The position numbers were made by a program, and so were the translations under genes. A model generated the notes under the pieces. That model made no database searches, was not told the DNA's origin, and worked only from the letters and a program-made list of their open reading frames with translations. Shown one piece after another: positions 6,624 to 14,940 of a DNA stretch of 64,000 nt. This stretch comes from Acetobacter okinawensis (GTDB taxonomy: Bacteria > Pseudomonadota > Alphaproteobacteria > Acetobacterales > Acetobacteraceae), in NCBI RefSeq assembly GCF_002153655.1, contig NZ_JOPJ01000008.1, positions 56,348 through 120,347 on the forward strand, read 5' to 3'. Every line of letters starts with the position of its first letter. Position 1 is the first letter of the stretch.

Positions 6624-9130
6624 GGCATGGTCACCGCAAGGTTGAAGAAGACGCTGCGTCCGGGGTTGCGCCAGTAAAGGGGGGTGCCATCGTAATTCTG
6701 GTTCCCCGCAAAGTTGCTGACAGAACGGTTGTTGAACAGGTTGCCAATTTTAAGGCTTGGCGTAATCTCGCGGAAAACGCTGCCAATATTATGGATGCGC
6801 CAGCCCATGGCAAGGTCGGCGGTTGTGTTGGAGCCAATTTTGTACTGGTTGGCAAACTGCGTGTTGCCAGCGGAGTTGGTGGTGCTGTCCAGCCCCCAGT
6901 GTTTGCCAACGTATTTGCCGATAATGGAAAAATACGCGCCTTTTTCGTTTTCATACAGCAGGCCAAAGGAGGCCAGCATGTTGGGGCTGGAGGCAACGCT
7001 GACCTGTGTATGTTTGTATTTGGCGCTGTTTACGCTGTAATTGCCGTAAAGAGACAGGCCATAGCCGATCACATATTGTGCCTCCAGCTCCAGCCCTTTG
7101 TAAATGGCGCCGCCACTGTTGACGTATGTGGTGGTGTTGCCAATGCTGGGCACGTTAATTTGTGCAGCAGCAATGTAGTTTGAAAAATTGATGTAATAGG
7201 CATCTGCCGCCAGCATCCATTTTTTGTCCCGGTAAACGGAGCCGATCTGGTAGTTCATGGTGGTCTCTGGTTTGACATTGCCAACATTACCGACCTGAAA
7301 AACGGAAATGGGCGGGGCCAGAAAACCGCGGGCAACCTGCCCGTAAACACTCCATTGCGAGAGAATGCGCTGGTTAATGGCAATGGAGGGCTGCCATGAT
7401 TCAAAGGTCTGTGTGGCATCAAGCGGTTTTTTGGTGGATTTGTTCAGTGCCGCGTCATAATCGCGGTGGAAGTAGGAGTATTTGATCCCGGGCTTTATGG
7501 TCATGCCGCGCATGGGGTGTATGTCCAGCTCAAGGAAGGGCTGGAGCGTGGTGTTTGTATCGGTAATATTATAGCTGTAGGCGCTGCCCGTCTTGCCCGG
7601 AACAGGTATGCTCCCTTTGGAAAGGTCAACCGCGTAGCTGACACGCCTGTCCTTTTGCACATCCGCCCAGACGCCAAGCTGCACATCCACATAATGTGTT
7701 TTGGCTGTCAGGTTAAGTGTGTCCCCATAATTGCGGAAGTGGGCATCTGCGTATTTACCGGGAATGTCGTCGGCGTATTTGGCCACTTTTTTGCCTGCAG
7801 CGTTGTAAAAAGTCACACCGTTGGCTGCCAGTGATGTCTCACTGGCATCAGTGGATTCCGTGTATTCATGCTCAAAGCCTGTTGTGTACACGGAGTTTTG
7901 CAGGCTAAGCCAGTCATTCAGCCGGGTTTTGAGCGCAATGTAGCTGAAGTCGGATGTGTAGGTGCTGGGGTTGTAGCCGTAATAGCACTGCCTGCTCGGG
8001 TCATTGCACAGGCCGTAGTTTTTCCCGCTTCTGTCGTATTCAGCCAGCGTGGCACCCTGCGTGGTGTACTGCCACTCCTTGTTATAGGTGGTCTGGATTG
8101 TCAGTTGCGTGTCCGGGGCGAGCTGTATTTCGTCCTTGAACATAATGTTGGAGCGTTTTTCGTAGGAGTTGGTCAGGTAGCCGTCCGTTTCCTCGTGCTG
8201 CATGTCCAGCACGGCTTTGCCAAAACGGGTTTTGCCACTGTCCAGCTCCAGCCCGCCTGCACGGGTGTTAAAGCTGCCATAGGTGCCATAAAGCTGCACC
8301 CCCGCGCGTGAGGGAGGTGTTTTGGAGCGAAAACCCACCGTGCCGCCAAAGGTCGCATTGCCAATGGTGGAGGCCGTGCCGGGGCCACGGTCGATCTGTG
8401 CTTCGCCCAAAAAGTGCGAGATAAACAAAGAGGATGTCGTATGGTGCAGGTCCGATGAATCCCCAAAGGGAATACCATCGTACGTCATGTTGTACTGCCC
8501 GTCCTGAAAACCGCGCAGGCTCATGGTTTCTGCCTTGCCCATGCCCGGCCCGTTGGGGTTCTGGGTCCATATGCTGGGCTGGAACTTGATAATATCATCC
8601 ACGCTGGCCAGCGGGATGATGTTGTTGTTGATAAAGTTGCTTTGAATGCGCGACGTAGGTTCCGTAATATCAAGCGGCACCACGGCGGGGGACAGCCGCA
8701 TGGCGCGCCCCAAAACCGTTATATGTTCATTTGTGTTTGCCTCTTTTTGCAAAGGCGTGGTGTGGTGCGTGGCTTTTGCGGGAGGTGTTGGGGTTTTGCG
8801 CAGGATCAGCATGTTCTTCTGCCGCCCGTCCACGCTCAGCCCGGTGCCCTGTAGCAGGTGCTCCAGTGCTACATCCGGCTCCATGGTGCCGTAAACCGGG
8901 GCAGAGGTGGCATGAGCGGCCAGAGAACTGTCCAGCGCCACCTGCTGCGCGGACTGGCGGCTGAAGGTGACAACCGTCTGGTTCAGTGGCCCTGCGGGAA
9001 TGGCAAAATGCATGGGTGCCGCCAGCACATGGGAGGCGGACAGAAAGGATACGCCACAAAGGCCAAGGGTAAGGGAGGAAAGGCGGAAGGAAAAAGACTG
9101 CACGGTAGTTGCCCTGCTTGTGACGAACAT
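6620..9130 (-). CDS. TonB-dependent receptor with STN signalling domain
   Basis: Outer-membrane receptor of 836 residues. The signal peptide is followed by an STN domain (about residues 40-110), which marks receptors that pass a ligand signal to a FecR-type anti-sigma factor. Then come a TonB-box region (HITVLG), a plug domain with LRGFQDGQYNMTYDGIPFGD, and a 22-strand-type barrel ending in a C-terminal aromatic strand. The gene lies directly after fecR and fecI-like genes and overlaps the phosphatase gene by four bases. The ATG at 9130 is chosen; a TTG five codons upstream is possible. Transducer receptors usually carry ferric siderophores or citrate, but the phosphatase partner points to a phosphorylated ligand. 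Confidence 0.93.
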   Translation of the reverse strand: MFVTSRATTVQSFSFRLSSLTLGLCGVSFLSASHVLAAPMHFAIPAGPLNQTVVTFSRQSAQQVALDSSLAAHATSAPVYGTMEPDVALEHLLQGTGLSVDGRQKNMLILRKTPTPPAKATHHTTPLQKEANTNEHITVLGRAMRLSPAVVPLDITEPTSRIQSNFINNNIIPLASVDDIIKFQPSIWTQNPNGPGMGKAETMSLRGFQDGQYNMTYDGIPFGDSSDLHHTTSSLFISHFLGEAQIDRGPGTASTIGNATFGGTVGFRSKTPPSRAGVQLYGTYGSFNTRAGGLELDSGKTRFGKAVLDMQHEETDGYLTNSYEKRSNIMFKDEIQLAPDTQLTIQTTYNKEWQYTTQGATLAEYDRSGKNYGLCNDPSRQCYYGYNPSTYTSDFSYIALKTRLNDWLSLQNSVYTTGFEHEYTESTDASETSLAANGVTFYNAAGKKVAKYADDIPGKYADAHFRNYGDTLNLTAKTHYVDVQLGVWADVQKDRRVSYAVDLSKGSIPVPGKTGSAYSYNITDTNTTLQPFLELDIHPMRGMTIKPGIKYSYFHRDYDAALNKSTKKPLDATQTFESWQPSIAINQRILSQWSVYGQVARGFLAPPISVFQVGNVGNVKPETTMNYQIGSVYRDKKWMLAADAYYINFSNYIAAAQINVPSIGNTTTYVNSGGAIYKGLELEAQYVIGYGLSLYGNYSVNSAKYKHTQVSVASSPNMLASFGLLYENEKGAYFSIIGKYVGKHWGLDSTTNSAGNTQFANQYKIGSNTTADLAMGWRIHNIGSVFREITPSLKIGNLFNNRSVSNFAGNQNYDGTPLYWRNPGRSVFFNLAVTMP

Positions 9131-9222
9131 ACCGCTAAGAGTCAAAACCGCTGTATTTTCCGCTGGTTTTTTTTGTTACACAAATAAGACAGGTGGAACT
9201 TTTGTAATGTAGAGCAAAAACC

Positions 9223-10158
9223 TTAGTATAAACTCAGGGTTTGCGGGGTTTCCGCCAGTTTGGCCCCCAGTATGGTGCGGGCTGTTGCGGCAAATTCCTC
9301 TGGCCGCGTCAGGGTGAACACGCCGGTCAGGCGGTGGCTGGCCAGTGCGGGGGACACATGGACCTGCCGCTGGTTGTAACGGTTGAAGGTGCTGGCAATG
9401 CTGGCCATGCTCTCATCATGGACTTCCAGTTGCCCAAGGCTCCATGCGTTCTGGGCATCCAGCTCCTCGGGCATCAGGCTGCGCATTTCGGGGGCTTGGG
9501 TGCCGTTCTGGGTAATCTGTGCGCCTGCACGCAGGGTCCACCAGTCGTTTGTGTGGTGCAGGCGCAGCCGCACGGTGCCAGATACCGCCGTCGCCACAAC
9601 CTGCGAGGGTGTGCAGGACAGGAGCAGGCGGCCCTGAGGCGCAAAAATAAGCTCGCCCGCCTTCATGATCATTCCGGTCCGGCCCAGAACGCAGCAGCGC
9701 CCGCTAACCAGCCGGCTGCTCTCCAGCCCCATTTTAAGCTTGGAGTAACAATCGAGCGTAATGGTGCCAAATGCGGTGCTGAGCGGGGCGGACAGTGCAT
9801 TGGCCGTAGTATAAAGGCTGTTGGCCTTGCCTTGCCGCTTGGGTACGGCCAGCAGCGCCACAGCGGCGGCCGCCGCTGCAAAAAAACGGCGGCGTGGCAG
9901 TGCAGGCAGCGTGGCCGGGTGTGCAACGGCAGGTGCCGTGGGGCCTTGCAGGGCTGCCAGCCTGCCGCTTGCATGCCATATGGCCTTTGCACGCAGGAAG
10001 GCTCCCTTGTGTCGTATATCCTGCTCCAGCCAATGCTGTAGTGCCTGCTGTTCGCCTGCGGATAGGGGGCCTTTGTCCAGTCTGGCCGTCCATCCTGCCG
10101 CCGCCTCGTCAGGGCTGGCGTTTGCGAGAGTGGGCGAGACGCGGGCGTCTCTCCTCAT
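9223..10158 (-). CDS. fecR: FecR-family anti-sigma factor / surface-signal transducer
   Basis: Inner-membrane regulator of 311 residues linking the STN receptor to the ECF sigma factor. It has an N-terminal DUF4880 helical domain (about 15-65) that binds sigma, one membrane segment at about 91-106 after RRR, a FecR beta domain (about 125-220), and a C-terminal STN-like/DUF4974 region (about 250-311) that contacts the receptor in the periplasm. The ATG at 10158 lies inside the end of the sigma gene, giving a 50-base overlap and tight coupling. GGGAG lies about 12 bases upstream. The membrane segment is very alanine-rich. Confidence 0.9.
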   Translation of the reverse strand: MRRDARVSPTLANASPDEAAAGWTARLDKGPLSAGEQQALQHWLEQDIRHKGAFLRAKAIWHASGRLAALQGPTAPAVAHPATLPALPRRRFFAAAAAAVALLAVPKRQGKANSLYTTANALSAPLSTAFGTITLDCYSKLKMGLESSRLVSGRCCVLGRTGMIMKAGELIFAPQGRLLLSCTPSQVVATAVSGTVRLRLHHTNDWWTLRAGAQITQNGTQAPEMRSLMPEELDAQNAWSLGQLEVHDESMASIASTFNRYNQRQVHVSPALASHRLTGVFTLTRPEEFAATARTILGAKLAETPQTLSLY

Positions 10159-10684
10159 CAACGGTCATCTCCCTGTCTGAGTCAGAATAGGCGTTGGAGA
10201 GAAAAACAAGTGCACGAGCAAGCTGTTTTTCTACAACGTTTTCAGAAATATTCAATTGTGCGGCGCATTCTTTCTGGCTCAGCCCGCGGGCCCTGCGCAA
10301 AATAAAAATATCCCTGCACCGGGCTGGCAGTCTGGCTATTGTTTTTTCCAGAAAGCGCATTTCCTGCCGGGCATGCACCACCCGCTCGACCGAGGGTGTG
10401 GCGTCGGCCACGCTGTCGGCCTGCATAAGTGCCAGGCTGGTCACGGGCACCACGCGGGCGCGCCGGTAGTGCTGCATGACAAGGTTGCGGCAGACGGAGG
10501 CAAAATAGGCGCGTGGGTTGGCAACTGCGGCATGGTCTGCCTGCGCCATGACCACATAGGCCTCGTGGATAATGTCGTCCGCCTCAATATCGCCGTAACG
10601 GCGCAGCCATGCGCGGATATGGCCTTCGTGCGGGAGAATATGGGTGGCCAGCCAGATGCTGCATGCCTCTGTGTTGTCTAACAC
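10109..10684 (-). CDS. fecI: ECF sigma factor, FecI type
   Basis: RNA polymerase sigma-70 factor of the extracytoplasmic-function class, 191 residues. Region 2 is visible as DIEADDIIHEAYVVMAQ and region 4 as a helix-turn-helix around LSQKECAAQLNISENVVEKQL. The GTG at 10684 is preferred over the frame's upstream start at 10726 because AGAGGG lies six bases before it. It is the first gene of a four-gene unit with fecR, the STN receptor and the phosphatase. FecI-type factors normally drive the receptor promoter when ligand is bound outside. A Pho-box-like sequence lies 68 bases upstream of the start. Confidence 0.9.
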   Translation of the reverse strand: MLDNTEACSIWLATHILPHEGHIRAWLRRYGDIEADDIIHEAYVVMAQADHAAVANPRAYFASVCRNLVMQHYRRARVVPVTSLALMQADSVADATPSVERVVHARQEMRFLEKTIARLPARCRDIFILRRARGLSQKECAAQLNISENVVEKQLARALVFLSNAYSDSDREMTVDEERRPRLAHSRKRQP

Positions 10685-11207
10685 GTAAACCCCTCTGCCC
10701 CGCCAGTGTGGGTGATGGGCAGGCATGTAGCAACTGCATGGCTACCGCAGTGTGACAGTTGCATGACAATGGGCGCGGTAAGTTCACACGGCATGGCACG
10801 GCCCAGCGTGGTTCTGCCCGCCTTGGTCCGGGGGAGGGGATGCCCATGTGCCGTGCCGGGCTTTCACACCATCTGTACACATTATCCACAGGCTTATGCA
10901 CCGGAGCATCCGCAGAATCTGTGGACGAATCTGACGTAAAGAGGATTTTTGCGCGGGCGTGCGGAATGTGCCGTGCCATTTGGCGGGGGGTGAGCACTTG
11001 CCTGTTTTTAAAACATGGCTGTGTTGCATGATGCGGGAGGCGTTGAGGAGTTGCCTGACCTACACAGCAGACATCGCAAAAATAATAAATTTTTTAATAC
11101 GTTATGTTCCGCCCCCTCTCACCTTGAGAAACGGATTTTACTAACCAGATATTGAGGTTGAATACCTATTGTTTGAGCGTTCAACATTTTCGGTCAGGAT
11201 TGTTTTC
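10685..11207. other. 523-base gene-free region between fecI and the yfdX-like gene
   Basis: Divergent intergenic region. It carries the Pho-box-like site near fecI, a perfect single DnaA-box consensus TTATCCACA at 10882-10890, and an AT-rich run at 11080-11100 (AATAATAAATTTTTTAATA) that probably belongs to the yfdX-like promoter. The middle has no convincing ORF, RNA gene or repeat. Short frames on both strands lack ribosome sites. Confidence 0.5.
10752..10769 (-). promoter_or_regulatory. Pho-box-like site upstream of the ECF sigma gene
   Basis: On the minus strand this reads TTGTCATGCAACTGTCAC. Two TGTCA repeats are spaced 11 bases apart, start to start, and I count 15 of 18 matches to the enterobacterial Pho box (CTGTCATAWAWCTGTCAY). 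A weak -10 candidate (CTACAT) begins 20 bases downstream. The right half also forms an inverted repeat (GCAACTG at 10730-10736, CAGTTGC at 10756-10762). PhoB control would explain why a FecIR unit is linked to a phosphatase. This was found by eye and binding is not shown. Confidence 0.5.
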
Positions 11208-12020
11208 ATGCGTTTCAAGGCATCTATGGCGGCATTGGCTGCCCTTATGGTCAGCACCACCGCAGCCCACGCGGGCGTTATTCATACAGACTGGGAGAAG
11301 TTCAAGGCCGGTCGTGCGCTGCACCATCTGTCGGTTGATGGGCAAAAGGCCATGCAGGACGTGCTGGTTGCGCGCGACCTGCTGGCGCAGGGTAAAACGG
11401 ATGCGGCCATCCCCCCGATTTATGATGCGCAAAAGCGGTTTGTCGCGGCGCAAAAAGATAACCGGCGGTTTTTTGCAGCGGAAGACCAGTTGCAGCTTTC
11501 CCCCAAGCATCCGGTCTCGGCCACACACAAGCCTGCTACGGGTGCCATTACGTGGATTCCCGTGGGTGGTGAGTTCATTTTGACCGAAACACTGGCCCCC
11601 GACAAAAAAGCAGCAGCCCAGCAGGCCAATCAGGCGCTCAAGGCCGGTCAGAACACGCAGGCCCAGCAGAACCTGCAGGTTGTGGGGGAGGATGCGGACT
11701 TTATTATCGCCCTCGCACCGCTGGAACAGACCAAAAGCACCCTGTACCGCGCCCGCGTGCTGACCGAAGGCCGGCAGGCCGCTCAGGCGAAGGAAGCACT
11801 GGACCAGTTGCTGGATAGCATTGTGTTTGTGTCGGATGATTTTGTAGACCAGTCCGCCAGTGCCAGCACTGCAGGCAAAGGTAAAGCTGCGGCGCATGCG
11901 GCAGCAGCCACAACAACTGCCGCCACGGCACCGGCAGCACCCGCCAGCAGTGCCGCAGCGCCTGTAGCGGCCGCACCGGCACCCGCTGGCACCGATTCCA
12001 CCAAGGCTGGTGCGCAGTAA
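11208..12020 (+). CDS. YfdX-like periplasmic protein with Ala/Pro-rich tail
   Basis: A secreted protein of 270 residues. The signal peptide (residues 1-22) ends in AHAG. Residues about 25-200 are rich in paired helices (QANQALKAGQNTQAQQNLQ) and resemble the YfdX family, which in E. coli is induced by acid stress and binds partner proteins in the periplasm. From about residue 218 the chain becomes a low-complexity tail of Ala, Pro and Thr, probably disordered and not part of the family core. The ATG at 11208 has TCAGGA upstream. It is followed at once by a strong terminator, so it appears monocistronic. The family call is by pattern only. Confidence 0.6.
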   Translation: MRFKASMAALAALMVSTTAAHAGVIHTDWEKFKAGRALHHLSVDGQKAMQDVLVARDLLAQGKTDAAIPPIYDAQKRFVAAQKDNRRFFAAEDQLQLSPKHPVSATHKPATGAITWIPVGGEFILTETLAPDKKAAAQQANQALKAGQNTQAQQNLQVVGEDADFIIALAPLEQTKSTLYRARVLTEGRQAAQAKEALDQLLDSIVFVSDDFVDQSASASTAGKGKAAAHAAAATTTAATAPAAPASSAAAPVAAAPAPAGTDSTKAGAQ

Positions 12021-12058
12021 AAAACCAAGCCAAAGTAAGGGCTTGTGCACACCATATG

Positions 12059-12097
12059 GGGGCCTGCGTAAAAAAATACGCAGGCCCCTGTTTTTTT
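12059..12097 (+). terminator. intrinsic terminator after the yfdX-like gene
   Basis: A perfect 12-bp stem, GGGGCCTGCGTA (12059-12070) and TACGCAGGCCCC (12077-12088), with a six-A loop, followed by TG and a run of seven T (12091-12097). It lies 38 bases after the stop codon. Confidence 0.93.
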
Positions 12098-12108
12098 GCT
12101 TGCGCTTT

Positions 12109-12130
12109 AATGAGAATCGTTCTTATTATC
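12109..12130 (+). promoter_or_regulatory. Fur-box-like operator
   Basis: AATGAGAA (12109-12116) and TTCTTATT (12120-12127) form a near-perfect inverted repeat around TCG, and the whole AATGAGAATCGTTCTTATT element resembles alphaproteobacterial and classical Fur sites. It stands between the previous terminator and a structured transcript region that ends in its own terminator, with a siderophore receptor beyond. Iron-dependent repression is the expected role. Confidence 0.6.
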
Positions 12131-12135
12131 ATCCT

Positions 12136-12329
12136 GTCGCGGTGATGAAGGCGTTTCTGCTGGTGGGGCAAGGGGCATCACCGCGACAATCTGTGGTTGT
12201 CGTGACTACCGTTAAAAAACTATCCCCCCGAACTTTCGGACTGTTTTGCATCCCCGGTCAGTCCGGAAGGTCTCTTTCTCTCCTCCCCCTTGCCCCGCCA
12301 GCCTAAACCCGCCCTGTGCGGGTTTTTTT
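12136..12329 (+). ncRNA. candidate iron-regulated sRNA or receptor leader
   Basis: About 195 bases with no convincing ORF but several strong hairpins. A perfect 12-bp stem GTCGCGGTGATG (12136-12147)/CATCACCGCGAC (12176-12187) overlaps an alternative 6-bp stem CGACAA (12184-12189)/TTGTCG (12197-12202). A third stem pairs CGGACTG (12237-12243) with CAGTCCG (12259-12265), and the region ends in a terminator at 12305-12329. A Fur-like box lies just upstream. This could be a free-standing Fur-controlled sRNA of the RyhB kind, or an attenuator for the receptor gene 178 bases beyond. No known family is recognised. Confidence 0.45.
12305..12329 (+). terminator. intrinsic terminator of the structured leader/sRNA
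   Basis: AAACCCGC (12305-12312) pairs with GCGGGTTT (12318-12325) around a five-base loop and runs into a seven-T tract (12323-12329). It lies upstream of the Fiu-like receptor gene, so it must end a short transcript starting near the Fur-like box. Confidence 0.8.
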
Positions 12330-12506
12330 ATGTTGTGCTGCAATGAGTACTCCGGTTGTGCGGTTTTCTGCCAAAAAGCGGATGTTATTGCGATTTATTA
12401 TCATTTACAGAGTGTCTCAGGTTTGATACAGGTCAAACGACTTTTGGCCTCAGACCCTCAGAGATCTTTAGGTGGTCGGTCGTTAACACCATGAAAGATC
12501 ATAAAA

Positions 12507-14867
12507 ATGTCAGTTCATCGCAGTCTTCATTCTCTTTCAATCGCGGGAACTCTCTTCCTTGCCGCGCAGGCCAACGCTGCGGATACGGGCAAGGTCGATG
12601 AGACCCGGCAAAAAAAAGACCAGCATAATCAGAAGTCCACATCCGCGCAGCATGCCCAGAGGGACGGCGTAGAAAGTCAGGAGACAGAACGCCTGACAGT
12701 CACCGGGCGTGCCTTTAATATCATGCACCAGAGTCTGGGCCTGTCGCGTATGCCGCAGGACGTTATGCATACACCGCAGACAATCAACGTGGTTCCGCAA
12801 GAACTCATGCGGCAGCAGAATGTCAAATCTCTGGACGAGGCCCTGCGGGATGTACCGGGTGTGACATCATCCATTGGCGAGGGCGCTGGTGGCATGAATG
12901 GTGACCAGTTCCTGATCCGTGGCTTTCAGGCCCAGAATGATATTTATGAAGACGGGTTAAGGGACTTTGGCGTCTATTCCCGTGATTCATTTAATATGGA
13001 GACTGTCTCCGTTATCAAAGGACCATCGTCGGAGGTGTTTGGTAACGGCACAACGGGTGGCGCCATTAACATGGTGACCAAAGCCCCAACACTGACCAAC
13101 CGCTATGCGGCAGAATTCTCCGGCGGGTCGGGCAGTTATTACCGTGGCACATTTGACGTGAACCAGAAGCTGAATGACTCAACCGCCTTCCGCATTACCG
13201 GAATGGGGGATGAGCATAATGTTGTGGGCCGGAACTATATTTTTTCGCATCGTTGGGGTGTTGCTCCGTCCATTACATTTGGTCTGGGCAAGCGGGCAAC
13301 GCTGGTGTTGCAATACATGCACCAGCAGGAAAACTCCGTGCCCGACTTTGGGGTGCCGGTGGTGACCAAGCCGGGGGCGGCCTATGGCCAGCCTATTACC
13401 GAATACGGCATCCGGCGCACGAATTTTTATGGCACGGATAGCGACCAGAACGCCACCAGTGATAATATGGAAACCGCGCGCTTTACCTATAAGCTGAACG
13501 ACCATATTACGTTTTATGATGACCTGCGTGGGGGCCAATACTACCGCACATTTGCCGCATCCAAGGCAACGTGTGACACAACCTGCGTGAACAATTACTT
13601 TATGGGTGACCCCGCAGCAGCGCTGGTGGCCCGCTCTGGCCCCAATGGTGCAGGCAACGGGCAAGGGGGCGGCACCATTCAGGCGCCTTTGCCGTACGAG
13701 CAGCAGAGCTGGTCGGTCCAGAATGTTGCGTCCATGGTCGCCAATTTCAAAACCGGTTTTCTCAAACATCAGGTTGTGGCCGGGATTGATATTGAGCGCG
13801 TCAATGACGAGCGCAAACAGTCTACCTACCTGAACCCCAAACCATACGCCAGTCTGGTAAACCCCAACCCTTATGTGGGCAACCTCAACCTTGTCCCGGG
13901 TGATTCCAACCCGACGGGTCTGGTTAATCTGGGTGGTATTGGGGCAAAATCTGGCAGTAATGGATATGGTTTTGATACCGGCCTGTTCCTGTTTGATCAG
14001 ATATGGTTCACGGACTGGCTGTCGGTCAAAGGTGGTTTCCGCTGGGACCGCTGGCAGACAACCTACAATGTCACCGGCGGGGATGTTTCCAAATATCCTG
14101 ATAAACACTTCCATGATGTCAGCGGGGTGTTTAACCCGAATGTCAGTCTGGTCATCACCCCGGATGCACACCAGACGTACTACTTTACATGGGCCAGCTC
14201 CACGACCCCGATGGGCATGTATGTGACCAACGGGTCTGTGCCAATCCGCCCGGGAACCAATTCCTTTGCCAGCCCTGAAACCGCACAGCTTTACGAAATT
14301 GGTGCAAAATACAGCATTCTCCATGACCGGATGGGGCTGAGCGCCTCCCTGTTCCGGCTGGACAAGGGCAACGCCCTGAATGCAGACCCCGTGACCGGAA
14401 CACTTGAGGGCTCGTCTGACAAACAGCGTAATCAGGGGCTTGAGTTGTCTGTTGGTGGGGTCATTCTGCCGGGTTGGAATATCTCCGCCACATATGCCCT
14501 GTATGACAGCAGCACAACGGCATCCTCAACCGCCAAAAACATTGGCAAGAATGTGCAGTATGTCCCGCATAATCAGGCGACGTTGTGGACGGCTTACAAT
14601 GCGTTTGCATCCAAGCCCTATAACCTCATGATTGGTGGTGGCGTAACATGGCGCCAGCATGTCTGGCTGGATGCGGGAAATACGCTGCGTGCTCCGGCTA
14701 ATCTCGACTTTAGCGCCGTGATTTCTCACCGCTTTAACGAGCATTGGAAAATTTCCATGAACGGTTACAATCTGGCTAATCGCCTTAATTACCAGAGCCT
14801 TTTCTCCAACCGTGCTACGCCCTCGGCCGGACGGATGTTTATGGGTGAAGTCAGTTTTGCGTACTAA
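12507..14867 (+). CDS. fiu: TonB-dependent catecholate-type siderophore receptor, Fiu-like
   Basis: Outer-membrane ferric-siderophore receptor, 786 residues. The signal peptide ends near residue 24 (QANAAD). A TonB box (ERLTVTGRA), a plug starting at PQTINVVPQELM with FLIRGFQAQNDIYEDGLRDFG and IKGPSSEVFGNGTTGGAINMV, and a barrel ending in the aromatic strand GEVSFAY follow. The plug is close to Fiu/PiuA catecholate receptors, and there is no STN domain, so it does not signal through a sigma factor. PiuC at 4157 is the usual genomic partner of such receptors, here separated. Fur-like sites upstream suggest iron repression. The exact ligand cannot be assigned. Confidence 0.88.
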   Translation: MSVHRSLHSLSIAGTLFLAAQANAADTGKVDETRQKKDQHNQKSTSAQHAQRDGVESQETERLTVTGRAFNIMHQSLGLSRMPQDVMHTPQTINVVPQELMRQQNVKSLDEALRDVPGVTSSIGEGAGGMNGDQFLIRGFQAQNDIYEDGLRDFGVYSRDSFNMETVSVIKGPSSEVFGNGTTGGAINMVTKAPTLTNRYAAEFSGGSGSYYRGTFDVNQKLNDSTAFRITGMGDEHNVVGRNYIFSHRWGVAPSITFGLGKRATLVLQYMHQQENSVPDFGVPVVTKPGAAYGQPITEYGIRRTNFYGTDSDQNATSDNMETARFTYKLNDHITFYDDLRGGQYYRTFAASKATCDTTCVNNYFMGDPAAALVARSGPNGAGNGQGGGTIQAPLPYEQQSWSVQNVASMVANFKTGFLKHQVVAGIDIERVNDERKQSTYLNPKPYASLVNPNPYVGNLNLVPGDSNPTGLVNLGGIGAKSGSNGYGFDTGLFLFDQIWFTDWLSVKGGFRWDRWQTTYNVTGGDVSKYPDKHFHDVSGVFNPNVSLVITPDAHQTYYFTWASSTTPMGMYVTNGSVPIRPGTNSFASPETAQLYEIGAKYSILHDRMGLSASLFRLDKGNALNADPVTGTLEGSSDKQRNQGLELSVGGVILPGWNISATYALYDSSTTASSTAKNIGKNVQYVPHNQATLWTAYNAFASKPYNLMIGGGVTWRQHVWLDAGNTLRAPANLDFSAVISHRFNEHWKISMNGYNLANRLNYQSLFSNRATPSAGRMFMGEVSFAY

Positions 14868-14940
14868 GGCATTATCAAGGTTGACCTGACTGATCGGTGG
14901 GTGTGCCTGTGGGCATGGCCAGTGGCGCAGGTTTTATTTT

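Larger units (their letters stand above)
12021..12506 (+). other. 486-base intergenic region between the yfdX-like and siderophore-receptor genes
   Basis: Contents in order are the yfdX terminator, a Fur-like box, the structured RNA candidate with its terminator, and then about 177 bases leading to the receptor start. The last part contains a second, weaker Fur-like AT-rich element, GATTTATTATCATTTAC at 12392-12408, that could control the receptor itself. Confidence 0.55.

Noticed and set aside
5631..6677. 348-codon open frame opposite the phosphatase gene
   Set aside because: Its product is a Gly/Cys/Trp-rich composition typical of antisense GC-rich frames, and the minus strand has a clear histidine phosphatase.
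10882..10890. Perfect DnaA-box consensus TTATCCACA
   Set aside because: Only one good copy is present, with no cluster of boxes, no AT-rich unwinding element and no origin genes nearby. Not evidence for a replication origin.
13179..14324. Long antisense frame inside the Fiu-like receptor gene
   Set aside because: Shadow frame of a GC-rich coding region; no start signal, no recognisable domain.
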